The notes beneath the pieces are model-generated. The model searched no databases, was not told the DNA's origin, and was given only the letters and a program-made list of their open reading frames with translations. A DNA stretch of 64,000 nt from Candidatus Deianiraea vastatrix (lineage in GTDB: Bacteria > Pseudomonadota > Alphaproteobacteria > Rickettsiales > Deianiraeaceae): assembly GCF_007993655.1 (NCBI RefSeq), contig NZ_CP029077.1, positions 304,744-368,743 on the forward strand, read 5' to 3'. The position numbers and the translations under genes were made by a program. How positions within the stretch are numbered: the stretch's first letter is position 1; every line of letters begins with the position of its first letter. Below are positions 26,829 through 37,100 of the stretch, in pieces.

Positions 26829-27362
26829 ATGTTTTTAGTTGTTGGACTTGGTAATCCTGGTAATGAATATAAAAATACTCGACACAATATAGGGTTTATT
26901 GCAATTGATAAGCTTGTATCAAAATTTTCCGATGGACTTTTGTTTTCAAAATTTGATGGCTTACTTGTAAAGGGTAGGGTGTTGGGTAGTGATATAATCT
27001 TTTTAAAACCTCAAACATATATGAATTTATCTGGAAATTGTGTTCAGAGAGTTATGCAATTTTATAAAATTCAGTCTGACAAAATTATAGTGATTCATGA
27101 TGATATAGACTTAAAATTTGGAGTTACTAAGATGAAATTTTCTGGCGGGAATGGCGGACATAATGGCTTAAAGTCGATCGATGCAACTGTTGGCTCAAAT
27201 TATCATAGAATTCGCGTGGGAGTTGGTAGGCCGGAAAATAAAGATATGGTATCAAGCTATGTATTATCTAATTTTTCAGCTAGTGAGATTGCAAGTGTTG
27301 ATGAAATACTACTGGAAATTGAAAATAAAATGCTGGAAAAAATACAAGACAATTCTTTATAA
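26829..27362 (+). CDS. pth: Peptidyl-tRNA hydrolase
   Basis: Recycles peptidyl-tRNAs released by stalled ribosomes. 177 residues, slightly short for the family (about 190). Seen: VVGLGNPG with N9, NTRHNIGF with the catalytic H19, FLKPQTYMNLSG, IHDDIDLKFG and GGNGGHNGLKSI. It is the last gene of the der cluster. The 210 bp after it hold a ribF-like fragment on the other strand. Confidence 0.94.
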   Translation: MFLVVGLGNPGNEYKNTRHNIGFIAIDKLVSKFSDGLLFSKFDGLLVKGRVLGSDIIFLKPQTYMNLSGNCVQRVMQFYKIQSDKIIVIHDDIDLKFGVTKMKFSGGNGGHNGLKSIDATVGSNYHRIRVGVGRPENKDMVSSYVLSNFSASEIASVDEILLEIENKMLEKIQDNSL

Positions 27363-27438
27363 TTGGAAATATTGAATATTTTACTATTTTAATTTGTATC
27401 AAATTGGTTAAGGGATGTTTATGTCGGATTTTTTGTGA

Positions 27439-27519
27439 TTATCGAAAATTCCCAATTACGCACGAGGTTTTTTCGCTAAACTCAAAGGTATCTAAATTTC
27501 TTACATAAAAAATTCGCAT
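27439..27519 (-). pseudogene. Short ribF-like 5' fragment
   Basis: A minus-strand ATG (27519) opens a 26-codon frame that ends SEKTSCVIGNFR then TAA. SCVIGNF at this distance from the start is the classic opening of riboflavin kinase/FAD synthetase (RibF), where IGNFDGVHxGH should follow. Reading with one T fewer before the stop gives GNFD, but the continuation (NHKKSDIN) no longer matches, so the gene is lost after this point. It is probably a dead remnant. A chance match is possible given the short length. Confidence 0.35.
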
Positions 27520-27572
27520 ATTTTTTAAATCTTGCCAGTGAATTTAAAATCGCAAATATAAAATGCAAGAAA

Positions 27573-28043
27573 TTACTTTTGCTCTTTTAATTTTTGTCGA
27601 ATTTTTGTTGATGATTGCGATTTTGTGTAGGGCAAATAAACAATTTTTACGCCATATTTCTTGAGCTTTTTTGCAACATCGTCATACTCGCCAAAATGGT
27701 CATCGCCGGAAATTAAAATATCCATTTTGAATTTTTCATAGAGTTTTTCGTCAAAAACGTAGTGATCGACGTCTGGAACTACGACATCTGCGTATTTTAT
27801 GCCGCGCACGACCTCGATTCTTTCTTCAAAAGGTATGACTGGCGTTTTGTTTTTGTATTTTTGAACGACTTCGTCTGTGTGAACGCCAACGATCAAAACA
27901 TCGCACATTCCCTTTGCGGCGCGCAAAATATTTAGGTGTCCAACATGAAACATGTCGTAAACTCCGTTTGTGTAACAGGTTGTTTTTGCGTTGCAGTTAA
28001 AGAAAAAAGCAAGAAAAACAAAGCACCAAATGGCGATTTTCAT
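27573..28043 (-). CDS. Cytidylyltransferase-like protein with an N-terminal signal peptide
   Basis: 156 residues. From residue 21 it is a nucleotidyltransferase of the TagD / glycerol-3-phosphate cytidylyltransferase type: YTNGVYDMFHVGHLNILRAAK with H33-V-G-H36, then IVGVHTDEVVQKYKNKTP, ISGDDHFGEYDDV and a reduced C-terminal signature SQSSTKI in place of the usual R/K-S-x-GIST. Odd: the family normally starts directly at this domain, but here residues 1-19 (MKIAIWCFVFLAFFFNCNA) look like a Sec signal peptide. A CTP-dependent enzyme outside the cytoplasm would be surprising. There is no in-frame ATG between the signal and the nucleotide site. A cTTGACT box lies upstream at 28096-28090. Confidence 0.75.
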   Translation of the reverse strand: MKIAIWCFVFLAFFFNCNAKTTCYTNGVYDMFHVGHLNILRAAKGMCDVLIVGVHTDEVVQKYKNKTPVIPFEERIEVVRGIKYADVVVPDVDHYVFDEKLYEKFKMDILISGDDHFGEYDDVAKKLKKYGVKIVYLPYTKSQSSTKIRQKLKEQK

Positions 28044-28137
28044 TGGTAATGAACAAAATCTGCATCATTGTGGGTGGATAAAAAATAAAAGTCAAGAATC
28101 ATTTAAAAAAAATTGACAAATTACAGTTGCAAAACCC

Positions 28138-28199
28138 CTACACAAAAATCACAAAAACCCAAATGCACGCAGGACTTTTTCGTGTAAGTCTTTTTTAAA
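28138..28199 (-). repeat. 62-bp repeat: duplicated rppH 3' end
   Basis: Matches 28262-28323 (the end of rppH) with 3 differences in 62 bp. It encodes the same C-terminal peptide, KKDLHEKVLRAFGFL, plus the stop codon and 14 bp beyond. All three differences are synonymous (Asp, Leu, His codons). The frame upstream is not rppH. It is a remnant of a second rppH-like 3' end. Confidence 0.8.
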
Positions 28200-28261
28200 T
28201 TTAGTATAATTTTTTCATCACAGAAGTATAAAAATTTGGCAACTTTTAGAGCGCAAAAGTG

Positions 28262-28323
28262 CTACACAAAAATCACAAAAACCCAAATGCACGCAGGACT
28301 TTTTCATGCAAATCTTTTTTAAA
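28262..28323 (-). repeat. 62-bp repeat: genuine rppH 3' end
   Basis: Partner of the repeat at 28138-28199, offset by 124 bp. This copy covers the last 15 or so codons of rppH and its stop. Confidence 0.8.
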
Positions 28324-28794
28324 GTGTATACTTCTTTCAACTATTTCATTACCCTTTTTCCAGTAAAAATTAGAAAATTCTGCCATGTGCGTACCATTAT
28401 TTAGGTCTACATCGGTGTTTTCGCCAGTGAATTTAAAGTGATACCAAATATGAGCTTGTCCGCCTTTTCCACCTATTCTTTTTTGAAAATCTAGCGGTAA
28501 ATCATAGTAAATCCAATCGTCAAGTCGTGATATGAATTCGAGCTTGTCTTTTTTGATGCCAGTTTCTTCAAAAACCTCTCTGTATATAGCGGTTTTTAGG
28601 TCTTCGCCGCTATCTAATCCGCCTTGTGGCATTTGAAGGGTGTCGTAGTGAATTGTGCTTTTATTGTCCATTCTTTTTGCGCAGAATACAAGTCCATTTT
28701 TTTCAATTACCGCGCCAACGCCAATGCGGTATTTTCCGTCTTTTGAGACGATTTTTTCATCAAAATCAAGGTCAATAATGTGGGAAACTTTCAT
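28273..28794 (-). CDS. rppH: RNA pyrophosphohydrolase (Nudix)
   Basis: Removes pyrophosphate from the 5' end of mRNAs to trigger decay, and belongs to the Ap4A-hydrolase type of Nudix enzymes. 173 residues. The Nudix box is complete: G58-x5-E64-x7-R72-E73-x2-E76-E77-x-G79. YRIGVGAVIEKNG precedes it, and QAHIWYHFKF matches the RppH-type W-F block. It overlaps the murJ 3' neighbour by 4 bp (28791-28794), suggesting coupling. A duplicated 3' end follows it. Confidence 0.88.
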   Translation of the reverse strand: MKVSHIIDLDFDEKIVSKDGKYRIGVGAVIEKNGLVFCAKRMDNKSTIHYDTLQMPQGGLDSGEDLKTAIYREVFEETGIKKDKLEFISRLDDWIYYDLPLDFQKRIGGKGGQAHIWYHFKFTGENTDVDLNNGTHMAEFSNFYWKKGNEIVERSIHFKKDLHEKVLRAFGFL

Positions 28795-30320
28795 ACTTTT
28801 TTACCAAAAACTAAAACTAAATCTCTTACTTTATAAACCCGCATTAAAAGGGATAAAATGCAATATAAAAATCCTGTAAGAATCATGGTAATTAGCATTG
28901 AAATTGAGCTTTTTATTCCAAGATTTACTAAATGTGACATCAAAATTTTACCAGCAAAATAAGTGAAATATCCAATGCAAATCAAGGTAATTACAGATCT
29001 TACAAGTTTTAAATTTATCGAAATTAATTTCTTGCGATGTGCGATAATTAGTGGCAAAATACCGCTTAAAATCGAGGATATTAGGGTTGCGTACACAACG
29101 CAGAAAAATCCATATTTTTTGTATGTCAAAAAGTTGACAATAACATTAACTAAAGCGCAAAATCCACCGATGAGCATTGGGCTTTTCGTGTCAAGGTTTG
29201 CAAATAAAAATGCATTGTATATTTTTGATAAGATTGAAAAACAAAAGCCGAAGCTGAAAATAAACAGCATTTTTCCAACAATTTGCGTATCCAAGCTTGT
29301 AAAAACACCTCTTTCATAGACAAAAGCTATTATTTCATTATGAAGGCAGCAAACAACGCTGCAGCAGAAAATGGCGGCAAAAAGGGCAAAAAGCACGCAT
29401 TGATCGTGGATTTTAGCGACTTCTTTAAATTCACCAAGTTTTAGTTTTTTGCTCAAAATTGGAAGCAAGCTCACGCCCAAAGTTCCGCCAATTAGCGTTA
29501 GTGGAAGCTGATTTATCCTGTCTGTATAGTATAAATATGAGACCCCGCCTGCTGAAACGCTTGCAAAAATTGAGTCGACAAAAATGTTGATCTGATATAT
29601 TCCAGAGCCAATTAGTCCATTGGTCATTTTTCCTAGGAATTGCCTTGTTTTTTCGTCACTTTTTACGCAAATTTTTACTTTTGGGCGGATTTTATTTTTA
29701 TTGCAAATAATAAGCAGGAAAAAAAGCTGAAAAAAGCCGATAAACACTATTGCGTAAGACAAAATATAGGCAAGATTTGAGCTGCCTGAAAATATAAAAA
29801 ATACACATACAAGCCCAAGATTATGCAGTATTGGCATGGCGGCGAAATATCCAAATTTTGCGATGCTGTTTAGCGCGCTTCCGCAAATCGACGCAAGGCA
29901 AATTGCGATAATAAAGATAAAATTGACCCGCGCGAGTGCTACCGTGAGTGTAAATTTTTCTGGAATTTTTGCAAAACCCGGGGATATAAAAGATATAACC
30001 TGCGGCATAAAAATTTCAAATATAACAACACCAATAATTAGCGTAAGTAGTAAATATGAGAAAATTTTACTCATAAATTCATTTGCTTCTTCTTGCTTTT
30101 TTTCTGCCAGAATATTTGAAAACATTACAGTAAATACTGAAGAAAGCGCCCCTTCGCCAAGCAGTCTTCTAAACGAATTTGGAAGTTTTGACGCAGCAAC
30201 AAATGCATCGCTTACCATCGATGTTCCAAAAAAACTTGCCATAACGCTATCACGAATAAAGCCAGAGATTCTTGATAATATCGTCCAAAATGCTAGTGTG
30301 ATGCTTGATTTTAGTAACAT
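28791..30320 (-). CDS. murJ: Lipid II flippase MurJ (MviN)
   Basis: Inner-membrane flippase moving the peptidoglycan precursor lipid II outward. 509 residues, about 14 hydrophobic helices. The N-terminal block LSRISGFIRDSVMASFFG...SDAFVAA and FRRLLGEGALSSVFTVMF are MurJ signatures, including the conserved Arg and Glu/Gly residues. Length is normal. It is followed by rppH with a 4-bp overlap, and preceded 7 bp upstream by an unknown membrane protein on the same strand. Confidence 0.95.
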   Translation of the reverse strand: MLLKSSITLAFWTILSRISGFIRDSVMASFFGTSMVSDAFVAASKLPNSFRRLLGEGALSSVFTVMFSNILAEKKQEEANEFMSKIFSYLLLTLIIGVVIFEIFMPQVISFISPGFAKIPEKFTLTVALARVNFIFIIAICLASICGSALNSIAKFGYFAAMPILHNLGLVCVFFIFSGSSNLAYILSYAIVFIGFFQLFFLLIICNKNKIRPKVKICVKSDEKTRQFLGKMTNGLIGSGIYQINIFVDSIFASVSAGGVSYLYYTDRINQLPLTLIGGTLGVSLLPILSKKLKLGEFKEVAKIHDQCVLFALFAAIFCCSVVCCLHNEIIAFVYERGVFTSLDTQIVGKMLFIFSFGFCFSILSKIYNAFLFANLDTKSPMLIGGFCALVNVIVNFLTYKKYGFFCVVYATLISSILSGILPLIIAHRKKLISINLKLVRSVITLICIGYFTYFAGKILMSHLVNLGIKSSISMLITMILTGFLYCILSLLMRVYKVRDLVLVFGKKV

Positions 30321-30327
30321 ATTTGTA

Positions 30328-31017
30328 TCAAATTTTTAGACATAAATTGCTTAAGTGGTTTGCAATGACATTTAGCTTGCTGCTATTTGTAAATTGACGC
30401 AACTCACCGATCATTATTGTTTCTTTTAGTTTGTCTTCTTCGAAATCATCGTTAAAATGTGACAATATTCCATTTTTTATACTACACATTGAAATCCATG
30501 TAATTGTTGCCTTGTTGATGCTTTTTTTTATTAATAAAGATTGCATGTTAAATTCGCTTCTTTGATATGGAAAGAATATATTTTTTTGATCAATAATGTC
30601 TATATGGTAATTTGATAATATTCCTATGTCATTATTTGAGGCGTTTTCTATAAAGTCATTTGCTTTTTGATATATATTTACTTGAATTTGATATACATTG
30701 TGACTAAATGTTGATAATGTTTTTGATATTATTCCATCGGTATCGCCAAGTATGGCTATATTAATTATTTCCCTCTTTGAAAAGCTAATTTTATTAAAGG
30801 CTATTTTTACTATATCAAAACAAGCGAATGTTAAAAGTGATAGTGAAAGTATTATTATCATGAAATTTGTTACTTTGTCGTAAACAAATCTGGTAGTTTT
30901 TTGTGGTTTTAAAACTACTTCGCATGCAATTAATGCAATTTTACTTGACTTGCGAAGGATGTGTAATTTTTTTTTTGCTTTAGAGACAAAATTTTTCATA
31001 AAAATATTGTTTTTCAA
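30328..31017 (-). CDS. Unknown single-pass membrane protein upstream of murJ
   Basis: 229 residues, no recognised family. A strongly basic N-terminal region (about 1-45, many Lys/Arg) is followed by one hydrophobic helix (FMIIILSLSLLTFACFDIV, about 52-70) and a 155-residue C-terminal domain rich in Ile, Asn and Ser. The positive-inside rule puts the N-terminus in the cytoplasm and the rest in the periplasm. It ends 7 bp before murJ, so a link to envelope synthesis is plausible but unproven. It diverges from the giant secreted protein gene. Confidence 0.55.
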   Translation of the reverse strand: MKNNIFMKNFVSKAKKKLHILRKSSKIALIACEVVLKPQKTTRFVYDKVTNFMIIILSLSLLTFACFDIVKIAFNKISFSKREIINIAILGDTDGIISKTLSTFSHNVYQIQVNIYQKANDFIENASNNDIGILSNYHIDIIDQKNIFFPYQRSEFNMQSLLIKKSINKATITWISMCSIKNGILSHFNDDFEEDKLKETIMIGELRQFTNSSKLNVIANHLSNLCLKI

Positions 31018-31108
31018 CTTACTATAGAATAATAATTTTAAAAGTAAATATTTAATTGACTTATAAAAAAAATAATTAAATATAAGGTGCCGACCTTTTT
31101 GAATTTTG

Positions 31109-34100
31109 ATGTTAAAATATTTTTTTACATTAATAATACTATGTTTTTATAGCAATAATGTATCTGCGGAGGCAAATCATGGTTATAAAGATAATCCATT
31201 ACCTTGGCATGTTGAGCCTTTGGTAAATTATAAAGCTGGGGTTAAATTAGATCTTGGTATACAATTGATTGTTACGCCAAACGATATGGATGATGATAAT
31301 TTGCACAAGTGTCTTATGCTTGGTCAGCCTGGTGATATAACTGGCCATGAAACAAATGATGCAGCTGGCGATAAAACTGTTTGGATTGATGAGGCATCTT
31401 ATTCTGAGTATGATATTACGGTTGCGCAAGGTAGGCTTTGTGTTTCGCAATGTCAGGCTGCAGTAAAAGAAAAATGCATTACACTTGAAACAACAAGGGC
31501 TGAAGATACATATAAATTTCCAAGTGCTTCCATATCAACTCTTTATACAGAAGATTCAACTTTTACACTTGATGACATAGGGGATAATTTATCGCCAGGT
31601 GATGATGATGACAGGTATGGGCATAGAGTTGGCTATGTTTACAATCTTTTTAGTGGAAGATGTCCTTATAATTCAACAACCAATGATGATGAATGTCTTT
31701 TGCAGCAATCTATAAGCGGTGAAGTTACAATGGAATACTACAAGGGTGTAAAAATGAATAGAGATAACAATTGTTATGAATCTGTAAAGGATATTGCCCA
31801 AAAATGTCCTCAAGTAACAGGTTGCCCATGTGTAGATAGTGACGTAACTGGAAAATGTAGTCAGTCTACAAATTACATTCCTCATCAAAAAGGTGAATAT
31901 TCTGGATATTGGATGAATTTAAAGCAGACACAAAAAATGTGTTTTCTTTGTTATTCCACTGTTAGACAAAGACTTGCAAAATGCAAAAGAGCTTCTTACG
32001 ATGTTGGAATTGGCTATGGTCCAAACAATAATTACTCTAAGGCATTTCATGAATTAATGGATGTTATGAGGGTTAATCCTCCTAAATTTTTCCCACAGCA
32101 AAATGCATCAGCAAAAGTTTATCAGGTTTTTAGAAATTTATACGGTCCAGGTAGATACGTGTGTGGTTATGAGTATCGAGAATTTACGTTTAGTGGGCAA
32201 GATGATAGTCTTAGTAATAAAGAATCAAACAGAGTTGGCTGCAGAAAAATTGCTGCCAAAACAGGACCAAGACCTTTTCCTCGTATAGCTCAGCCTCTGG
32301 ATGCAGCTGTTTTACAAAAGATAACACAGGCTGCGGCAAAAAAGACTTCATCAAGTAGTGTTACTGTGACAGATCCAGATATAAAATATGCCTATATGAC
32401 AAAGGCTGCAGATAATATTTTTGGAAGCTCTCCTGCTTATAAACCCTTTAATGATTTGACAGAAGTTGGAGAAGTTTACAGGGGTGATTTTTTTAACCCA
32501 TCTATTAACTTGACATATGGAAAGGCGAATTATACAATATGGTTTGACCCACCAAATACGTCTAATTTTGCTGATAAATTTATAATGGATGACGATATTG
32601 TGGAAACGCTAAATCTTGATCCCGATATCAAAAACGGAGATCCAAGATTTATAAAAGAAATGAGTAAGATATCAAAATGGTCAACAGATTTACCAAAAGA
32701 GATACAGTATGCTGCATCTTTTGACACAAAGGGTAATCCTGTCAAAAATTCGTCCATCGTTGCAAGAATTTGCAGTAGAATAGAGTATATAGATAGTAGA
32801 GAGGAAACTATGTTTGTTGCTTATTATATAGATAATAAATTTGTATATGGTGAAAATGGCTTTCCACTTGAAAACAATATTAAATGTAATGATGCTTTAA
32901 AAAAGGGAATGTTGAAAATTCTCGGTGGCACTGTTAGGCCGCCATTAAAATTTTCATACATTAATAAAAAAACTGTTACACCAATTGTTTTAAGCGCATC
33001 TGATGCTTCTGATACAACAGCAATTACAAATATTAAAATAGATCCATCTGTTATTGGTGGATATTATGACGAAATTACGAAGAAAATTATTTCATTTACT
33101 GATGCTAATGGAAAGCTAACGCCAGCTGGAAAATCTATTGCAAGTAGAAATGTTGATGCCGTTTTCACTCCTTATGTTTTAAGTGCTCTGCAGGATGTTG
33201 CCGGCAATTCATCTGCATCTCAAGGCAATCAGCAATATGGTCAAGTTGATAGTAATAGCGAGGTAATATTGTTTAATCATTTAATTTCAATTGGTCCATA
33301 TTATCAAGATTGCTATGGTATAAGTATGACAAGTGGAATGGTTAGGGAAAGCATTAGAATGAAGGTTGTTGACTCAGTTGGTAAATGTAACGGAGATAAG
33401 AGATGTATTCAGGAACTGATATTATTCTTATCAGAAAATGCAGGTTGTCAAAAATTAAAAAGATGCAAGTCTTCTGATGACCCAGATTCTTGTGCAAAAA
33501 GTGGAAAGTTGCAAATTAAACTTGATAAGCCAGTAGATGAGTATATAAATAATATTGAATGGCTTGATGGTGTGTGTGTTGTAAGGGGTATGAGATACCC
33601 AGATTTTATTAAAGATGATGATAGTCTTCCAAATGGCTCTGGATTAAATCGAACTTTGTATGGGCAATATCCAAATTCATTTAATCCAAAGGTTACTCGT
33701 GCAAATTCTCAAGCAATTTCATTTAAACAAAAATATATTGATACACCGCAGATTGCATTGTATTTAAATGGCGGCAAGGGACCAGGTCCAGATAATATAT
33801 TGAGTCCATCGGAAAAATACTATCAATTTATGGATCCTGATTCACAAATAAATGATCTTGCAGGGGTTATGGGGTCTGATTTAATGACTAAATATTTTGG
33901 TTGCTCTACATCTTCTTGTTTGAAAAATAAGGTTTCTGTGAGAAATAAAACAAACGATGAAATGGGTCTTTGTGTAACATTTGATAGGGTTAATCAAGTT
34001 GATTATGGCGTTGGAAGATATGCTGGCGGCTTATCATATAATCACTATATTCCGTATCGTTGTGAATATATGGAGGCTGAAGTTTTGGGTGCTGGTGGCA

Positions 34101-37100
34101 AGTCTGAACAATGGAATAATGATGCCCGTGTTAGGTTTAAAACTCAGTCAGTTGCTGAATGTGTTGGCTATACTGCAATGTGTACATTTCTGTCATCATT
34201 ATTTTGGGGACCGGGTTGTGCATTTTCATTAGGCTTTGCAAATTGTCCATATATAGATGGAACAACGAAAAACTGCTGCAGTGCATCATCTGCATGTTTT
34301 GATTTTGTACAAAAGGCTTGTGAAAAAATGTTACAATCTGGATCTGGAGCGGGAGGAGGTTATGTTTATGGAATACTTGATGTAAATGCAATTGATAGAG
34401 ATGCTTTAATTGTAAGCCCGGGTATAGATAATTCCTCAAATATAAATTTTAATACATTATTTAATTCTTCCTTTGCTTCTGAAAACAAAACAACATTAAA
34501 TAACAGACTTGAGTCGCAAGTTGAGCAATTTGATATTGGGGGAGATTCTGTGATATGGAGAAATACATCAAATTCAAAATCTGGAGTTCAAATTAATAGA
34601 GTTATGGCGGGTCATCATGGGGGAAAGAAATATAATGACGAATCGAGAGCTTATGGTGGCGCGGCAAGGTATAATTCTGCATATCTTTTAAATAGTGGAT
34701 ATTTTGGAAATCAATGTTCAGCTTTGCCACCTGTTCCCAGTTCAGCTATCCCGCCTGACGCTCCATCTGCCGATAGTGGTAAATTTGATGAGGCAAAATT
34801 TCCAAATTACAGTGAGTATAAAGCAAAGGCATCAACAAATAAATGTGTTACAGAAAAGGGAAGTAGTGGAAAAGATTATATATGTTATGATTACGGTGAA
34901 GGTGAAAGTTTGCCAGTTGGAGCTGTCGTTTTATGGGAAGGTACAAAAACTATAACAACTACAACACCTGCCGATGGAAGGACAAGATTTTGTGAATGTG
35001 GTGCTAGTGTTGGAGCATTTTGCCAAGATCATGTTGTATATAATGAAGCATATACTATACATGAGGTGTATAGCAATAATAGTCGCAAGTATGATGAGAA
35101 AGTATCTTATATTGAGGGATATTGTGGTAGTAGTGGTTGTTCAAGATTAACAAATGCAGGTACTAGAATATTAGGCTCTTCTTTTATGAGTAATTATGGA
35201 TGGATTTCTACAACAGGAATGTTTAACAATATATGGTATCCATATGATCCATTTAAAAAAAGTAGCGTTATTAATTATACAGGTCCTGCTGAGAGTGGAA
35301 TACCGATAATTACTATAAGTGATTACGATCCTGCATATAGCATGGGAAATGTTTCTTATATGCCTTGGGGTACGTATTCATGGATGTTTGCGGAAGACTA
35401 TGTTGCAAATAATGGCAATCAGTGTGCCGGTAAGCAAGATATACCAGGCAATAGCTTCTTTATTTTTGACAATATGGATGTATTTTGTTGCGTTATGGGT
35501 GCAGATTGTGTTTTGGCTGAAAAAGATAGCGGACAATGTGTTACATACCAACCTGATAAAATAGGCAATGTTACGCTTGACACTAAAGGTGATATAATTA
35601 CATGGAGTTGCGTTGGTGCTGGTTGTAGCGATAATACAAAAGAAAAAGCATATTGTTTTGCAGTATGGAAGCCTGATAAAATTGGCTGGACAACTTATAC
35701 AGATGCAATGAGAAAAGAAGATATAAAAGATCCAAGTTGCACAACAACTACAACGGTTAAGACTTATCAATATTGTAGCCCAAATCAAGCATGCATAAAT
35801 GAGCAAAATAAGCTAAATGATGCAACATCTCAAGCAAAAGCTGATACTGCTAAGCTTGGCACATATACACAAAGTCGCAATCAATATGTCAAGGATGCTG
35901 CTAAGTATGACGAAGCTATGAAAGCGTCACTTGATGTACTTGAGTCGCAATATTTACTAAGAAAATATAACGGATGCTTTTCTGCAATTACAGGTGACGA
36001 TGGAGAGTATGACTGGCCATCGCGTAATAATTCTGTTAAATTAAATGGCGGAGGAAATAGAGCTATAAAGATGAAAAATGTAATTTCAAATAGTTGTATT
36101 CCAGACAAAGCAACCAATAAATATACAGATTTATGTACACAGTATAGAATGATTCACCAGTATTGTGATGTTAATACTTCTTCAGCATCTTGTGACAATG
36201 GCAATGGCGGAAATTGCACGGTAAGTCAATTTAATAGCGGCGTGGATTTAACAAAAGCTTCAAGCGCTCTGTTGTCAACATTAAAGGCTATTTTTCGTCC
36301 AGGTGACAGAGATTACACAATTAAATCCCATCCATTTATTGGCTCAGGTGGCTGCGCAATTGACCATAATGATGCAGATAATTTAACAAGTTATGACACA
36401 ATGGATAACACAGGAACTCAAATGGAAGCGTACGGCGGAGATGGTAGAATAACTCTTACGATTCCGTATACTCAGTTTAAGGCTGATGGAATTACACCAA
36501 TTTTATACAATGGTAAAAAGAAGATTGACAAAGCAAATGGTATAAGAGATGTGCATTGTATGCCTCGATGTCCTAGGGCTTTTGTGCAAATTGGTAATTA
36601 TATATGCGAATATAGTAATGGAGATCCTTATAAAGGCTATGAATCAAAAAATGACGATATTATCAAGCCACTTAAATGCTTTGATTCAACTGGAAAAATT
36701 TACATACCAGAGTCCGCAAATGCAAGAGTGTGTTTGTTTACAAAGTGCTCAAGTTATAAAACAAATTATCGACATTATGGTTTTTGCACAGATAATGATT
36801 TTTATAATGGCGCATTATATGTAAATGGTGCGGCTTTTTATACCGATTTAGTATCTGACACAGAGGTAAAGAAATACTGTGGATCAATTGATGCGAAGTT
36901 AAATCAAGATTACAGACTTGATGCAAATATTGATTCTTCCAATGATTATTCTTTAACTTGTGACGATCATGGAAATTGGAGGAAGGCAGCAGATGGAACA
37001 TTAGTAACTTCTTATATGTGCCCTATGATGACTTTAGATGTTAAGAAATTTTTAAATACTAATATATTTAATTATACAACGAGTTTAAATCAAGTTCAGG

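Noticed and set aside
35378-35806. Cysteine-rich minus-strand ORF of 142 codons opposite the giant secreted protein
   Set aside because: Lies wholly inside an intact coding frame; its cysteines come from the complement of the host gene's Thr/Ala codons.
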